Shown here: positions 27,595-38,025 of the stretch, piece after piece
Numbering within the stretch: the stretch's first letter is position 1
How the letters are laid out: each line of letters begins with the position of its first letter
NCBI GenBank assembly: GCA_009919265.1
Contig: RGCF01000006.1
Coordinates: 1 to 64,000, forward strand
Source: Bacteroidota bacterium
GTDB taxonomy: Bacteria; Bacteroidota; Ignavibacteria; Kapaibacteriales; UBA961
Length of the DNA: 64,000 nt
Direction: 5' to 3'
Translations under genes and position numbers: made by a program
Notes under the pieces: model-generated
The model's database searches: none
Told to the model about the DNA's origin: nothing
What the model saw: the letters and a program-made list of their open reading frames with translations, nothing else

Positions 27595-30500
27595 ATGTCA
27601 TATGTTTTTGCCAATCAACGGTATCATGAACTTCATGAATCAGAAGGACATTTCCATGCCGTTTTGGGGAAATTGGTTGAACGAGGATCATTTTCTGATA
27701 CCAGCTTGATTATTCCAACCGGTAGAAGAAAACGCATGCTACATAGAATGCTAACGCGTGATGTATTTTCACTACATCAAAAACCCGTTCCAGAACTTCC
27801 TATTTATACATTGGAACAGTTTGCAAAACAATTGTTCATAGATCTGATTCCAAGGGGAGAATTTCAATTAATCTCTGATCCATATCGCGACATGTTGTTT
27901 GAAGAGGCCATGTTGCATGTGAATCTTCCTTTTTACAGAGGTTTAAGCAATACACTCTCCCGTCAAACAATTGACAAATGTGCAGAAGTATTATATGGCC
28001 TTAGAAAAGATGGCATATCATCTGAAGCATTACTATTAGAAGTGCAATCTCAGAATCCAAAGGAGATGCATGGCATTCATGATATCACGAGAATATCAGA
28101 TCTCGCAACGATTCTTCAAGAATATGAAAACATCCTTGAACGAGAACAGTTATTGGACTATCCTGCATTGCTTGCATTGATTAAAGAAGCAATTCTCGAG
28201 CAACCGCAATCCATGAAACAATATGGTACAATCATCATGGATGGTTTTTCGGAGTTTACAGAACCTGAGTGGCTTTTTCTTGATGCACTCGAGAGATCTG
28301 AAACTCCTTTTGCTTGCTTCTTGGAATATGATCCTGAGAATGGTCCTTTATTCGGAAATTTTGACGAAACATTCTCCAAACTTGGAAATACTGGATTTAC
28401 ACCTCACAAAATGAGTAATGCAGAAGATTTTACTACTCCACTGCATACTCATCTTAGACATACTCTCTTCTCAGGTAAGCGGCCCAATGTTCCCCAAGAC
28501 TTTTCACAACCATTTAGAATACTTGAATGCATTAACCCCCAATCGGAAGTTGATGCAATAGCACGATATGTTCGGTGGATCCATTCAACGAAAAACACCG
28601 CACTTAGTGATATTGTCATTGCAATGAGAAATCCGGAACAATACTCCAGATTATTTAGAGAGATATTCCCATTGCATGGTCTACCAGTCAATATCACTGA
28701 TCGACCACCCTTGCATACTTCGCCTGTAATCATCGCAATGTTTTTGCTGTTTGATATCATCCGTCATTCCTGCAGAATCGAAGACATACGAACGATTTTA
28801 ATGAATCCATATATCACATTGCCCGGAATAATTTCTTCACAAGAACTTCTCCAATCCTTGGATGAGATTATCAGAACAATGAGAATCAAAGGTGGAAAAG
28901 GGATAAAAGAATGGGAATCATCATTGTCTTCATTCAAACGGATGCTATCTGCAAGAAGAATGCATGAAACCATGCAAATTCAACCAGATAATGATGCAAT
29001 GGATCGTATTGACAAGAAAATAAAAGCAATCTCTCAAGTTTCAGATGTATTTTCTTCACTTCGCACCCTATTAGGAAATGGAGATCAACAATGCAATCCT
29101 GAAGATGCAAGCAACTTGATTCGTTCAATCATTGAACAGAGTGGTATTGCAGGATATCTGGAAACTCTAGCACAACAGCAACAATTTCATGAACAAATAG
29201 ATATCCATCAGACATCTTCCGAATTAATTGAAAAAGATGTACGAGCAATGCGCGCATTCTTTGTATTGCTTGATGAATACAAGACACTTCGCATGCATCG
29301 CAATCCGAAGAGTCTATCCACTTTGAAAGAACATTTGGACCGCATTGTATCGATTGTTCATGGATCGCAATTTCAAATTCGAGAAAAACCCGGTACAGGT
29401 ATAACCGTTACTTCTTTGGAACAAATTCGAGAACTTGATTATTCAACAATCATTCTTTGCGGGATGTATGAAGGCTCTTCCCCATTGGCATATACAGCTG
29501 ATACATTCATGGGAAGAGAATTACCGGATTCAGAAGAAAGACATATCCGCAGGGAACGCATGAGTTTCTATTTATCACTTGTGCATCATGCCCCTAGTAT
29601 CAAGGATCGAACATTTTTGCTGACATATCCTTCAATGAGTTCGGAATTGAATGAACTCATACGATCTCATTTTCTTGATGAATTGATGCTTGTTACCGGA
29701 ATGAATCCTGTAACAGACATTTGTAAACAAGCAAATAAGAATGATGCACGGGTTGAATTTTTGCGATATCTCACAACGAAAGAAGAACAAACCGATACAA
29801 TGATTCATGAAGGTGATCATCGTTCATTGCAAAATATATTGCAGCAGTGGACTTCCCCATCGCAATTAACAAGAAAACATACACCCACACATCTAAAACC
29901 TGATGTGAGAACAACCTTTTCAATCACAGAACTCAATGAATATGCAGAATGTCCTTATCAGTACTTTGCAAAACGCATTCTGAGATTTTCGGAAGAAGAA
30001 TCGAGTAGCGCTTGGATGTCTGCACTTGAAAATGGACTCTTTTTTCACCATGTCCTGCATCAATTTTATACATCACCATTATTCCCTTCTCGTGGAAGAC
30101 ATCATGTAGAACCAATTGTTCTTCATCCAGAAAAAAAAGAAGAATACCATAAAGAATTGATTGCAATTGCAGAGCGTGAATTCAGATTGATTGATTTTCA
30201 ACATCCATTTATGGATATCGAACGACAAACCATATTTGGAGATACCGAACGAGGAATAAAAGGTCGTTTAGACATGTGGTTTGAGATGGAATGGAATTAT
30301 ATGCAGAGTTCAGTATATAAACCCGCACTTTTTGAGATTGGGTTTGGTAATAAAAATGACACTATTCCTGCAATTGATCTAGGAAAAGGATTAGTGCTAA
30401 AAGGTAAGATTGATAGAATAGAGATTTCTGAAGACCTAACTTCATTTGTCATTGCCGATTACAAAACAGGAAAGAATATTCCCGGAAATGCAGATATCAA

Positions 30501-30843
30501 TAAAGGGAAAGAGCAACAAATGCCCCTCTATGCTCTTGCTGCAGAACAATTCCTACAACATGAATTTGGACTTCCACAAATCAAAGCGCATCATGCAGTA
30601 TATTATTCATTGCATAATTGCACATCAAAAGTCGTGATGGATCCCGAGCAGAAACGATCACCAGCATTAAAACTTGATCAATTACTCCCTTTGTCTCAGC
30701 AATATGTTGAATCAATTCATAATGGTAATTTTCAAGTCAAAACAAAGAAAGATGCTGATTGCGATCACTGCTCCTTCATATCCATGTGTAGAATACATGC
30801 CATGCCACCGATGAAAGGTGAAGTTGGACCCGAAGAAGGTTAA
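27595..30843 (+). CDS. AddB-like PD-(D/E)XK exonuclease with iron-sulfur cluster
   Basis: 1082 residues. The architecture is that of AddB, the subunit of the AddAB helicase-nuclease that resects double-strand breaks for recombination: an N-terminal inactive helicase-like region (the Walker A position reads IIPTGRRKRM and lacks a GKT), then a C-terminal RecB-family nuclease (about 775-1075). Nuclease residues are visible as GKIDRIE (Asp940) and ADYKTGK (Asp955, Lys957). Four cysteines have the AddB 4Fe-4S spacing: Cys786 in AECPYQYF, then Cys1056, Cys1059 and Cys1065 (C-x2-C-x5-C). AddB of Bacillus is about 1166 residues. The addA partner is not in the window. It is in a run with rluE-like and rsmE genes (6-bp gap). 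Confidence 0.85.
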   Translation: MSYVFANQRYHELHESEGHFHAVLGKLVERGSFSDTSLIIPTGRRKRMLHRMLTRDVFSLHQKPVPELPIYTLEQFAKQLFIDLIPRGEFQLISDPYRDMLFEEAMLHVNLPFYRGLSNTLSRQTIDKCAEVLYGLRKDGISSEALLLEVQSQNPKEMHGIHDITRISDLATILQEYENILEREQLLDYPALLALIKEAILEQPQSMKQYGTIIMDGFSEFTEPEWLFLDALERSETPFACFLEYDPENGPLFGNFDETFSKLGNTGFTPHKMSNAEDFTTPLHTHLRHTLFSGKRPNVPQDFSQPFRILECINPQSEVDAIARYVRWIHSTKNTALSDIVIAMRNPEQYSRLFREIFPLHGLPVNITDRPPLHTSPVIIAMFLLFDIIRHSCRIEDIRTILMNPYITLPGIISSQELLQSLDEIIRTMRIKGGKGIKEWESSLSSFKRMLSARRMHETMQIQPDNDAMDRIDKKIKAISQVSDVFSSLRTLLGNGDQQCNPEDASNLIRSIIEQSGIAGYLETLAQQQQFHEQIDIHQTSSELIEKDVRAMRAFFVLLDEYKTLRMHRNPKSLSTLKEHLDRIVSIVHGSQFQIREKPGTGITVTSLEQIRELDYSTIILCGMYEGSSPLAYTADTFMGRELPDSEERHIRRERMSFYLSLVHHAPSIKDRTFLLTYPSMSSELNELIRSHFLDELMLVTGMNPVTDICKQANKNDARVEFLRYLTTKEEQTDTMIHEGDHRSLQNILQQWTSPSQLTRKHTPTHLKPDVRTTFSITELNEYAECPYQYFAKRILRFSEEESSSAWMSALENGLFFHHVLHQFYTSPLFPSRGRHHVEPIVLHPEKKEEYHKELIAIAEREFRLIDFQHPFMDIERQTIFGDTERGIKGRLDMWFEMEWNYMQSSVYKPALFEIGFGNKNDTIPAIDLGKGLVLKGKIDRIEISEDLTSFVIADYKTGKNIPGNADINKGKEQQMPLYALAAEQFLQHEFGLPQIKAHHAVYYSLHNCTSKVVMDPEQKRSPALKLDQLLPLSQQYVESIHNGNFQVKTKKDADCDHCSFISMCRIHAMPPMKGEVGPEEG

Positions 30844-30849
30844 TGAGTC

Positions 30850-31416
30850 ATGCTGATAGCATTACATAAACCCTATGGCGTATTATCACAATTCACTACA
30901 GATGGATCCAAATATGCAACGCTTGCATCATTCAATCTCCCGCCTTTTGTTTATCCTATAGGAAGGCTGGATGCAGATTCCGAAGGACTATTACTTCTTT
31001 CTGATGAAGCTTCATTGAATAACACATTATTATTGCCGGAACATAGACATCCTCGAACATATCATGTGCAGGTTGAAGGAATTCCGGATGATGATGATAT
31101 TGTACTTCTTCAAAGTGGAACACTGAGTATTCAAGATCATATCGTTTTGCCATGTAGTGCACGTTTATTATCCAATCCGAAACATGGTGAACGCATGCCA
31201 CCAATTAGACAAAGAAAATATATCCCGGATTCGTGGATTGAGATGACATTACATGAAGGAAAAAACAGACAAGTTCGGAAAATGACCGCAGCGATTGGAC
31301 ACCCTACTTTGCGATTGATTAGAGTTGCTATTGGGTCTTTTCACTTAACCGACATCGAATTGGGTACTTGGCGTGAACTCACAAATGAAGAAAGATTAAT
31401 GGTATTTGAGAGATAA
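30850..31416 (+). CDS. RNA pseudouridine synthase, RluE/RsuA family
   Basis: 188 residues. A compact RsuA-type synthase without an S4 domain, the RluE arrangement; RluE makes a pseudouridine in 23S rRNA (position 2457 in E. coli). It begins LIALHKPYGVLSQF, has the catalytic motif PIGRLDADSEGLLLL with Asp41, and the conserved EGKNRQVRKMTAAIGHPTLRLIR near the end (the second RNA-binding/uridine-contact segment). The target site in this organism is inferred from the family. The next gene starts 4 nt after its stop. Confidence 0.82.
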   Translation: MLIALHKPYGVLSQFTTDGSKYATLASFNLPPFVYPIGRLDADSEGLLLLSDEASLNNTLLLPEHRHPRTYHVQVEGIPDDDDIVLLQSGTLSIQDHIVLPCSARLLSNPKHGERMPPIRQRKYIPDSWIEMTLHEGKNRQVRKMTAAIGHPTLRLIRVAIGSFHLTDIELGTWRELTNEERLMVFER

Positions 31417-31420
31417 TTAC

Positions 31421-32143
31421 ATGGAATGTTTGTATTCCCCATTATTACAATATGATAGTCAACACATTATCCTAAGTCAGGATGAATCAAAACATGCAAA
31501 AGTGTTGCGCTTACAAGAATCAGATCCAGTCCTGATATCTTCAGGCACTGGTTTTCTTGCAAAAGGAAGAATCAAATCAATCAATCAAGGACTATACGAG
31601 ATTTTGATTGAAGAATGCAGAAAGCATGCCCATGAACTATCATTTCGATTTGGTATAGCATTGCCACTTCTCACTTCAAAAGATAGAATGGAATTTGTGA
31701 TTGAAAAATTAACAGAACTCGGCATAACGGATATTCATCCATTCATCAGCGAGAGAGTTCAAACACATTCTTTGGACATGGATCGTTTACAGGCGAAATC
31801 TCTTGCTGCCATGAAACAATCCAAGAGATCTATATTGCCTACCATCCATTCTCTTTCAACATTTCAAAAATTGTCGCTCATTGCCGATACATATTCAGTC
31901 ATCATTATGGGTGATGTAAAAGGGCATTCTACATTACCTTCAACATTTTCTGAATATTCTAAAGACAAAGGTGTCCTTGTTTGTATTGGGCCTGAGGGAG
32001 GTTTTTCAGACCAAGAATTGACCATTCTACGCTCATTTTCACATATATTACCCATTAGGTTGGGTCATACACGATTGCGAGCCGAAACAGCGGCCATTGC
32101 TTTAACGGCCATAAGTTCAATGCACTTTGAACCAGTATTGTAA
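31421..32143 (+). CDS. rsmE: 16S rRNA (uracil-1498-N3)-methyltransferase
   Basis: 240 residues from the ATG at 31421 (a TTG at 31406 would overlap the previous gene). RsmE is a SPOUT/trefoil-knot methyltransferase that methylates U1498 of 16S rRNA. A PUA-like N-domain (about 1-70, with SKHAKVLRLQ) is followed by the knot domain with CIGPEGGFSDQE and the SAM-binding end RLGHTRLRAETAAIAL. Length and motifs are standard. It is the last gene of the SPFH - addB-like - rluE-like - rsmE run. Confidence 0.9.
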   Translation: MECLYSPLLQYDSQHIILSQDESKHAKVLRLQESDPVLISSGTGFLAKGRIKSINQGLYEILIEECRKHAHELSFRFGIALPLLTSKDRMEFVIEKLTELGITDIHPFISERVQTHSLDMDRLQAKSLAAMKQSKRSILPTIHSLSTFQKLSLIADTYSVIIMGDVKGHSTLPSTFSEYSKDKGVLVCIGPEGGFSDQELTILRSFSHILPIRLGHTRLRAETAAIALTAISSMHFEPVL

Positions 32144-32199
32144 ACGCGTGAAAAATGAGCAATTTTGCAGAGTAACTTTCAATACGTATAAAGTAAATC

Positions 32200-35100
32200 A
32201 TGAGATTTCTAGTTTCAATTGTTTGCATATGCTATGCCACGTTGTTATCAGCACAATTCTCCGGTATTGATCCGCAGAATTTTCCTTTGGTTAGAGCTTA
32301 TGGGGGTGGTTCAATATTTGCAAACGCAAAAACAAGTGATTTTGCCGTTACTGAAAATGGAGTTGCAATGACAAATGGGTTGTCAGTGCAATGTTCAACA
32401 GCCGTGAATGATCCATCTGTCAGTGTAGTTCTTGTGATTGATATCAGCGAATCAATGAATGAACGCATGAGCAATGGAAGAACAAAACTTGAGTGGATGA
32501 AAAATGGGGCAAAGAACTTTATAAATTCACTTGTATTTAATGGCACTACACAATGTGCCATCATTACGTTTAATGGCCAATCATATATTCTAAGTGACTT
32601 TAAGACATCTGCAAGACCACTCAATGAGGCAATTGACAGCATTCAGTATGGATTGGGCGCTACCAATTATGAAGCACCGCTCATTGATCCGCAAAAAAGC
32701 GCAGTGGCTTTACTCAAAAAAACACCAGCCTGGGTAAGAAGAGTGGTAGTGTTTCTTACTGATGGCACTCCTAATCAAGATCCACCAGTTGCAAGCATTG
32801 TTAATCAATTGAATCAATTACAGGCAACTGTATTTGCCATTGCATTATCTTTCGATGCAAGTCCTGAATTGCGAGAGATAGCAGATAAAACAGGTGGTAC
32901 AACATCTGTGGCTAATACAGAAGATTTACTTGTGAATATCTATAAAGATCTTGGTAATAAAAGACCAACCACCACATATTGTTGGTTATCATATACAGCA
33001 CCTATGGGTTGTACAGAAGCAAGTAGAAATCGAAATGTGCAGATCATCTATAAGCCAACAAATCTTCGTCAGAATTTCACCTATATCGCACCTCCCAAAT
33101 CTGTAGCTCAATTACAGATTTCGCAACTTGTATTGCCGCCATTTCCGGATATATCACCCGGTCAACAAGCTACACAACAACTTACAATCACAGCAAATTA
33201 TGCCGACTTCACCGTGACGGGAGATGCATCGACATTACCTGCTAATTTCAGAATATCCGATTGGGGTGGAACTCCTCCACCATTCACTTTAAAAACCGGA
33301 CAATCAAGAGTTATAACCATTCAATTTACACAAACAAGTCCGAGAGATATTCGAAGCGGTCGTGTGAGAGTGAATGCTTCTCCATGTAATTCTGAGTATG
33401 TATCATTAAGTGGTGGCGCAAAAAAGGTTGTGATTGTCTCACCAAATGGCGGTGAAACATTAAGTTCATGTGATAGCATCATCATTACATGGGGCGGAGT
33501 CGATGCAATCGATACAGTGAGATTGCAGTACTCAACAAATAGCGGAAATACATGGGAACTTATAAGTAACACTGCAACAGGACTAAGCCATCAATGGAAA
33601 GCTCCTTCAAATGGACAATATCTTTTTAGAATAGCTGCAAAAACAACCCGATCAGGCGGTATGTCAAATGTGCATTGTTCAGGAACGGGCATTGAAATTG
33701 GGCGAGGAATCTCCGCAAATGAACATGCATCTTCCTATGCTGTTATAGGTCAATATGAAAAGCAATGTTCGATGAATGGACAGCAAATTGCATCAACAAG
33801 AACGCAAGACATGTTTCTTGGTCGATTAAGGGAATCTTCTGTTTTGTGGTTAAAAACCGGCGTGCAATTTTTCAGTCAATATCTTCCTTATACTCTCGCA
33901 GGAGGCAAGGCTGTATTGATGGATAAGCAAGATGATATGTTTACTGCTACTGACATTGTGAGAACCGTCAATGCAGGGAGAGGGTCAATCATTTTACAAA
34001 AAATCACCTCGACCGGCTCTGTTGATTGGACAAAAGAGATACTTGGTACACAAAAAACAATCACAGCTCAATCATTCGGAGTAGATAGTCTTGGAAATTA
34101 TTATCTCATTGGATCATATGATGGTCAATTATCAATTCCTGTAAAAACAGGCGGTACAAGTACGATAAATACAACAGCTATAAGACCATTTACTTTGGTG
34201 TTCAATGGCCGTGGAGATATATTAGCTTTAAAAGATTCTCTTTCAACTGCATATCCTCTTGTTCCTGCAGATAGTTCAAGAGACTCACTAGGTACTCTGT
34301 ATACTGTCAAAACATTTGTCAATACGATCACACTTCCTGATACCAACTTTCGTAGTGCTGGAAAGCAAGATATTGCAATTCGGATGTCCGGTAGAATTTT
34401 GACACCTCCAGATCAAAGCGATGCAGCATGTTCGATAATTCTTCCACTTCTGACATTGAATCAATTTAGAATTGATATTCCACCTGTCAATATTGGATCG
34501 AGTATTGACACCGTAATGAGTCAATATTTATGTAATAGATCAGATACCCCCATCATCCTTGATGAACCAATCATAACAAATGGGGACGGATTATTTGTTA
34601 TTGAACCCAAAGCCGGTACAGTCATTCCCGGTGATACATGTATACAGGTTTTATACCGATTTATTCCAAGTCAAAAAGGACAACAGAAAGCAAATGTTAC
34701 TTTTGGTAATGCATGTACATTCGTTTCTGGTATCATCAATACTGAAGCTATTTCATTAGGTGCTTCCATCTCAAATCAAGATTGGGGTAGACAACGTATT
34801 CTGACATCAAAACAAAAAGTGATTCAACTTCGAAATACAGGTGATACCGACATTAATGTTGACTATATCTCAAGCGGATCGTCTACAGTGTTCACCTTCC
34901 CTTCTTTACCTACTTATCCAACAGCGGTTAAGGCGAAATCAACGCTGGATATACTCTGTGATTTTACTCCACAAGATACAATTTCATATCTTGATTCACT
35001 CTTGATCCGCATTGCGAAGATTCCTGACCCACTCATTGCCAAACTTACAGGCCAAGGAGGTCTTCCAACTTTTCAAGCAAATGACTATGTATTTGCACCG

Positions 35101-36435
35101 ACGAATGTTGGTTCACTCTCAGGTGAACAAGGAACAATTCGCGCAATCAATCAATCTACTACGATGCCTTTACGTATTTCTTCCTCTTCCATTCTTTCTC
35201 CTGATGGTGACTTTTTCATCATCGGAAGGGATTCCATTCCAGCTTTGATTGACAATGGAATCAATCATGCCACAATGATTGGATTTAAGCCGGTTAAATC
35301 TGGCAAAAGAAATGCCTGGTTAACATATGCTCATGATGCAGCACCAGGTCCTGAACAACAACCTATCAAATATGATAGTGTGTTAATAGAAGGAATGGGT
35401 ATCAGCAATAATCTCACGATAGACTCCTTGCTTGATTTTGGAACAATTCTTACATGCGATATAGCAACCATTGATCTCATCATCAATAATCCAAATGATC
35501 AAGATATCTCCATAGTCGGAATAACTATAAGTGATCTTCCTGGAAATACATTCGCATCAGCATTTTCTACAGCTGTCAATACACCAATTGTCATTCCAGC
35601 AAAAGGATTTGCTCGTTTACCAATTAGATGTACCCCTGAGTCAATAGGCCAGATTAATGCGATCCTTACCTGCTTATCCGAAGATGGCACTACATATACA
35701 ACTTATCTTGTTGGTTATGGTGAACAACTCTCTTCCACAACATTGATAAATGGTAGTTCTGCTCAAACAATTCCAATATCCCCGGGCGGAAAGAATAACT
35801 TCGACATATCCATTTCACTGCAAAAGCAATTGCCTATTGCAGTTATAGACAGCATTGATTTCGTGGTTGAGTATCCGAATACATTACTTCAATTTGATTC
35901 AGTCATTTCTTTGAATTCCAATTGGAATATATCAATACAAAGTCATGATCCAATGATAGGCAAAGCACTTATACAAGCTCATGCAATAAATCCTGTATCC
36001 GCATTTTCAGCAAGTCCCCTCTTTAGGATGTTCACTTCTTCATATCTTGGGGATATTGAGGATAAGGTTCTATCATTCAAGTCAATTTATACTGCTCCTT
36101 GCATTACATCATCAGAAGCACAATCACGATTTTCACTCAGCAATGTTTGCTTCTCTCAAGGCAGAATAATTACGCTGATGAATGATCGTTTTGCATTTAC
36201 ACTCAATAAAGAAACCATAACTATACACTTGCCCTTTGATGCAATGTCCGAAGCTTCTATTATTGACATCAATGGAAGGACAATGAGTCTTTTACCATTA
36301 TCTTTTATAAGTAAAGGTATGCATGAATTTGTACTACCTCATTTGCCTCAAGGTGTATATGCATTAATGGTCAAACATGGTATGTACACCATGCATGATA
36401 CATTCATCATTCATGATTCTTCCATTTTCCATTGA
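32200..36435 (+). CDS. Large secreted VWA-domain protein with T9SS sorting tail
   Basis: 1411 residues. A signal peptide (MRFLVSIVCICYATLLSAQF) is followed by a von Willebrand A domain (about 75-245) with a complete metal-ion site: DISES (Asp81, Ser83, Ser85), Thr155 in GATNYE, and Asp188 in FLTDGTPN. Then come Ig-like beta-sandwich regions (one at about 410-500 with SPNGGETLSSCDSIIITW), a beta-propeller-like middle part, several segments like the choice-of-anchor D/ASPM-SPD2-Hydin type (about 770-1180), and a type A T9SS tail (about 1325-1411, with LPQGVYALMV). VWA domains bind proteins or surfaces, so adhesion is a reasonable inference; no enzymatic motif was seen. It is followed 10 bp later by the M20 gene. 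Confidence 0.8.
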   Translation: MRFLVSIVCICYATLLSAQFSGIDPQNFPLVRAYGGGSIFANAKTSDFAVTENGVAMTNGLSVQCSTAVNDPSVSVVLVIDISESMNERMSNGRTKLEWMKNGAKNFINSLVFNGTTQCAIITFNGQSYILSDFKTSARPLNEAIDSIQYGLGATNYEAPLIDPQKSAVALLKKTPAWVRRVVVFLTDGTPNQDPPVASIVNQLNQLQATVFAIALSFDASPELREIADKTGGTTSVANTEDLLVNIYKDLGNKRPTTTYCWLSYTAPMGCTEASRNRNVQIIYKPTNLRQNFTYIAPPKSVAQLQISQLVLPPFPDISPGQQATQQLTITANYADFTVTGDASTLPANFRISDWGGTPPPFTLKTGQSRVITIQFTQTSPRDIRSGRVRVNASPCNSEYVSLSGGAKKVVIVSPNGGETLSSCDSIIITWGGVDAIDTVRLQYSTNSGNTWELISNTATGLSHQWKAPSNGQYLFRIAAKTTRSGGMSNVHCSGTGIEIGRGISANEHASSYAVIGQYEKQCSMNGQQIASTRTQDMFLGRLRESSVLWLKTGVQFFSQYLPYTLAGGKAVLMDKQDDMFTATDIVRTVNAGRGSIILQKITSTGSVDWTKEILGTQKTITAQSFGVDSLGNYYLIGSYDGQLSIPVKTGGTSTINTTAIRPFTLVFNGRGDILALKDSLSTAYPLVPADSSRDSLGTLYTVKTFVNTITLPDTNFRSAGKQDIAIRMSGRILTPPDQSDAACSIILPLLTLNQFRIDIPPVNIGSSIDTVMSQYLCNRSDTPIILDEPIITNGDGLFVIEPKAGTVIPGDTCIQVLYRFIPSQKGQQKANVTFGNACTFVSGIINTEAISLGASISNQDWGRQRILTSKQKVIQLRNTGDTDINVDYISSGSSTVFTFPSLPTYPTAVKAKSTLDILCDFTPQDTISYLDSLLIRIAKIPDPLIAKLTGQGGLPTFQANDYVFAPTNVGSLSGEQGTIRAINQSTTMPLRISSSSILSPDGDFFIIGRDSIPALIDNGINHATMIGFKPVKSGKRNAWLTYAHDAAPGPEQQPIKYDSVLIEGMGISNNLTIDSLLDFGTILTCDIATIDLIINNPNDQDISIVGITISDLPGNTFASAFSTAVNTPIVIPAKGFARLPIRCTPESIGQINAILTCLSEDGTTYTTYLVGYGEQLSSTTLINGSSAQTIPISPGGKNNFDISISLQKQLPIAVIDSIDFVVEYPNTLLQFDSVISLNSNWNISIQSHDPMIGKALIQAHAINPVSAFSASPLFRMFTSSYLGDIEDKVLSFKSIYTAPCITSSEAQSRFSLSNVCFSQGRIITLMNDRFAFTLNKETITIHLPFDAMSEASIIDINGRTMSLLPLSFISKGMHEFVLPHLPQGVYALMVKHGMYTMHDTFIIHDSSIFH

Positions 36436-36445
36436 TTTATTTTTT

Positions 36446-37621
36446 ATGAACGATATATTACAAGCAGCCACAGAACGCATGTCTTCAATTGTTGATGACA
36501 GAAGACATATTCATCGCAATCCTGAATTGTCTTTTCAGGAATATGAAACTTGTTCATACATTGCAAAACGATTGGATTCAATGAATATACCATATTCCAT
36601 CATTGCACAAACCGGAATTGTCGCACATATTGGAAGCGGAGATCGTTGTATTGCTTTGCGTGCCGACATTGATGCTTTACCAATTGAAGAAGAGACAGGT
36701 CTTGATTTTGCTTCAACAACACCGGGCATTATGCATGCTTGCGGACATGATGCACATACAGCCATGCTCTTGGGTGCTGCTTCAATCTTGAAGGAACGTG
36801 AATCAACTTTAAATGGAATAGTCAAATTAATTTTCCAACCTGGTGAAGAAAAGGTTCCTGGAGGTGCAAGCATCATGGTGGCAGAGGGGGCACTGGAAAA
36901 CCCAAGACCAGAAGCAATCTTCGGACAACATGTATACCCAGATGCTCCTTGTGGTGAAATTCAAATTAGCATTGGTCCAACGATGGCATCAGCCGACGAA
37001 TTATATTGGACAATACATGGGAAAGGGGCTCATGCTGCACAACCACATCAAGGGATTGATCCAATTATCATTGCATCTGAACTCATCTTGCATTTGCAAT
37101 CTCTTGTCACAAAAATGAGAAATCCATTACTCCCTGGATTATTGGCTGTAACTTCTATTCATGGTGGATCAGCAACAAATATCATTCCTGAAACTGTTGA
37201 ATTAAAAGGTACACTTCGAGCATTTGATCCTGCATGGCGCGAACAAGCAATACAAGCAATTCAAGTTCATTCTGAACAATTATGTGCAATGCATGGTGCA
37301 ACATGCGAAGTGAAGATTCTACGAGGATATCCTGCAGTTCATAATCATGAGGGTGCTGCTACATTTGCAATCAAGACAGCCCAAGCTTTGATTGGATCAA
37401 CGCAAGTGACTGATTTCGAGCCAAAAATGTGGGGTGAAGATTTTGCATTTTATGGTCAACATATCCCTGCTGCTTTTTGGATGTTGGGTGTAAGACCTCA
37501 TGATGAACAATCAATGCCTGGTCTACACAATGCACGCTTTACTCCTGATGAACAAGCATTTCCAGTTGGAGTAGCAATGATGGCTAAAGCAGCAATGGAT
37601 TGGTTGAGTGAATCAAGATGA
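36446..37621 (+). CDS. M20 family amidohydrolase (N-acyl-L-amino-acid hydrolase type)
   Basis: 391 residues from the ATG at 36446; the frame is open upstream into the VWA gene but lacks conservation. M20D enzymes hydrolyse N-acyl or N-acetyl amino acids (hippurate, IAA-amino acids, N-acetyl-diaminopimelate and others). The metal-binding motif HACGHDAHTAM (Cys99, His101, His104) and the catalytic pair GEEKVPGG (Glu134, Glu135) are present, and GKGAHAAQPHQGIDPI marks the dimerisation domain. There is no signal peptide, so it is cytoplasmic. The substrate cannot be told. The next gene overlaps it by 4 bp. Confidence 0.88.
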   Translation: MNDILQAATERMSSIVDDRRHIHRNPELSFQEYETCSYIAKRLDSMNIPYSIIAQTGIVAHIGSGDRCIALRADIDALPIEEETGLDFASTTPGIMHACGHDAHTAMLLGAASILKERESTLNGIVKLIFQPGEEKVPGGASIMVAEGALENPRPEAIFGQHVYPDAPCGEIQISIGPTMASADELYWTIHGKGAHAAQPHQGIDPIIIASELILHLQSLVTKMRNPLLPGLLAVTSIHGGSATNIIPETVELKGTLRAFDPAWREQAIQAIQVHSEQLCAMHGATCEVKILRGYPAVHNHEGAATFAIKTAQALIGSTQVTDFEPKMWGEDFAFYGQHIPAAFWMLGVRPHDEQSMPGLHNARFTPDEQAFPVGVAMMAKAAMDWLSESR

Positions 37622-38025
37622 ATGTTCACAGCATGCATGAAACTATCGTCTTTTTTGATAGTACATGCTTATTATGCAATAGAACGCTTCAATGGATTTT
37701 ATCCAATGAACGCTCTCATACCATGCAATTTGCACCATTGAATGGGACTCACTCCAAGCAATACCTTCAAGAATTACATGATCTCCCCGATTCATTGATT
37801 GTTGTTCACAATGGAAATCATTATATCCTATCCTCGGGCGTGCTCCTTGTGTTAGATCAGATGGGTGGCATATGGAGTTTTATGAGTAGATGCTTTCGCA
37901 TCATTCCACGTTTTATTCGTGACGCGATTTATACATACATAGCAAACCATAGAGCTGCATGGTTTGGAAGAACTGAAGAATGCTTGCTGATGAAAGGAAG
38001 TTTGAGGGATAGATTTCTTGATTGA
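37618..38025 (+). CDS. DCC-family (DUF393) thiol-disulfide oxidoreductase-like protein
   Basis: 135 residues. The family's N-terminal D-x-x-C-x-x-C element is present as FFDSTCLLCN (Cys17, Cys20), followed by ILSNERSHTMQFAPL and a C-terminal hydrophobic/aromatic region ending in a YTYIANHRAAWFGRTEECL motif typical of YuxK-type proteins. These have a thioredoxin-like start, but their substrates are largely unknown. Translation overlaps the M20 gene (ATGA). It is convergent with the lipoprotein gene, with the two stops directly adjacent at 38025/38026. Confidence 0.78.
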   Translation: MNVHSMHETIVFFDSTCLLCNRTLQWILSNERSHTMQFAPLNGTHSKQYLQELHDLPDSLIVVHNGNHYILSSGVLLVLDQMGGIWSFMSRCFRIIPRFIRDAIYTYIANHRAAWFGRTEECLLMKGSLRDRFLD

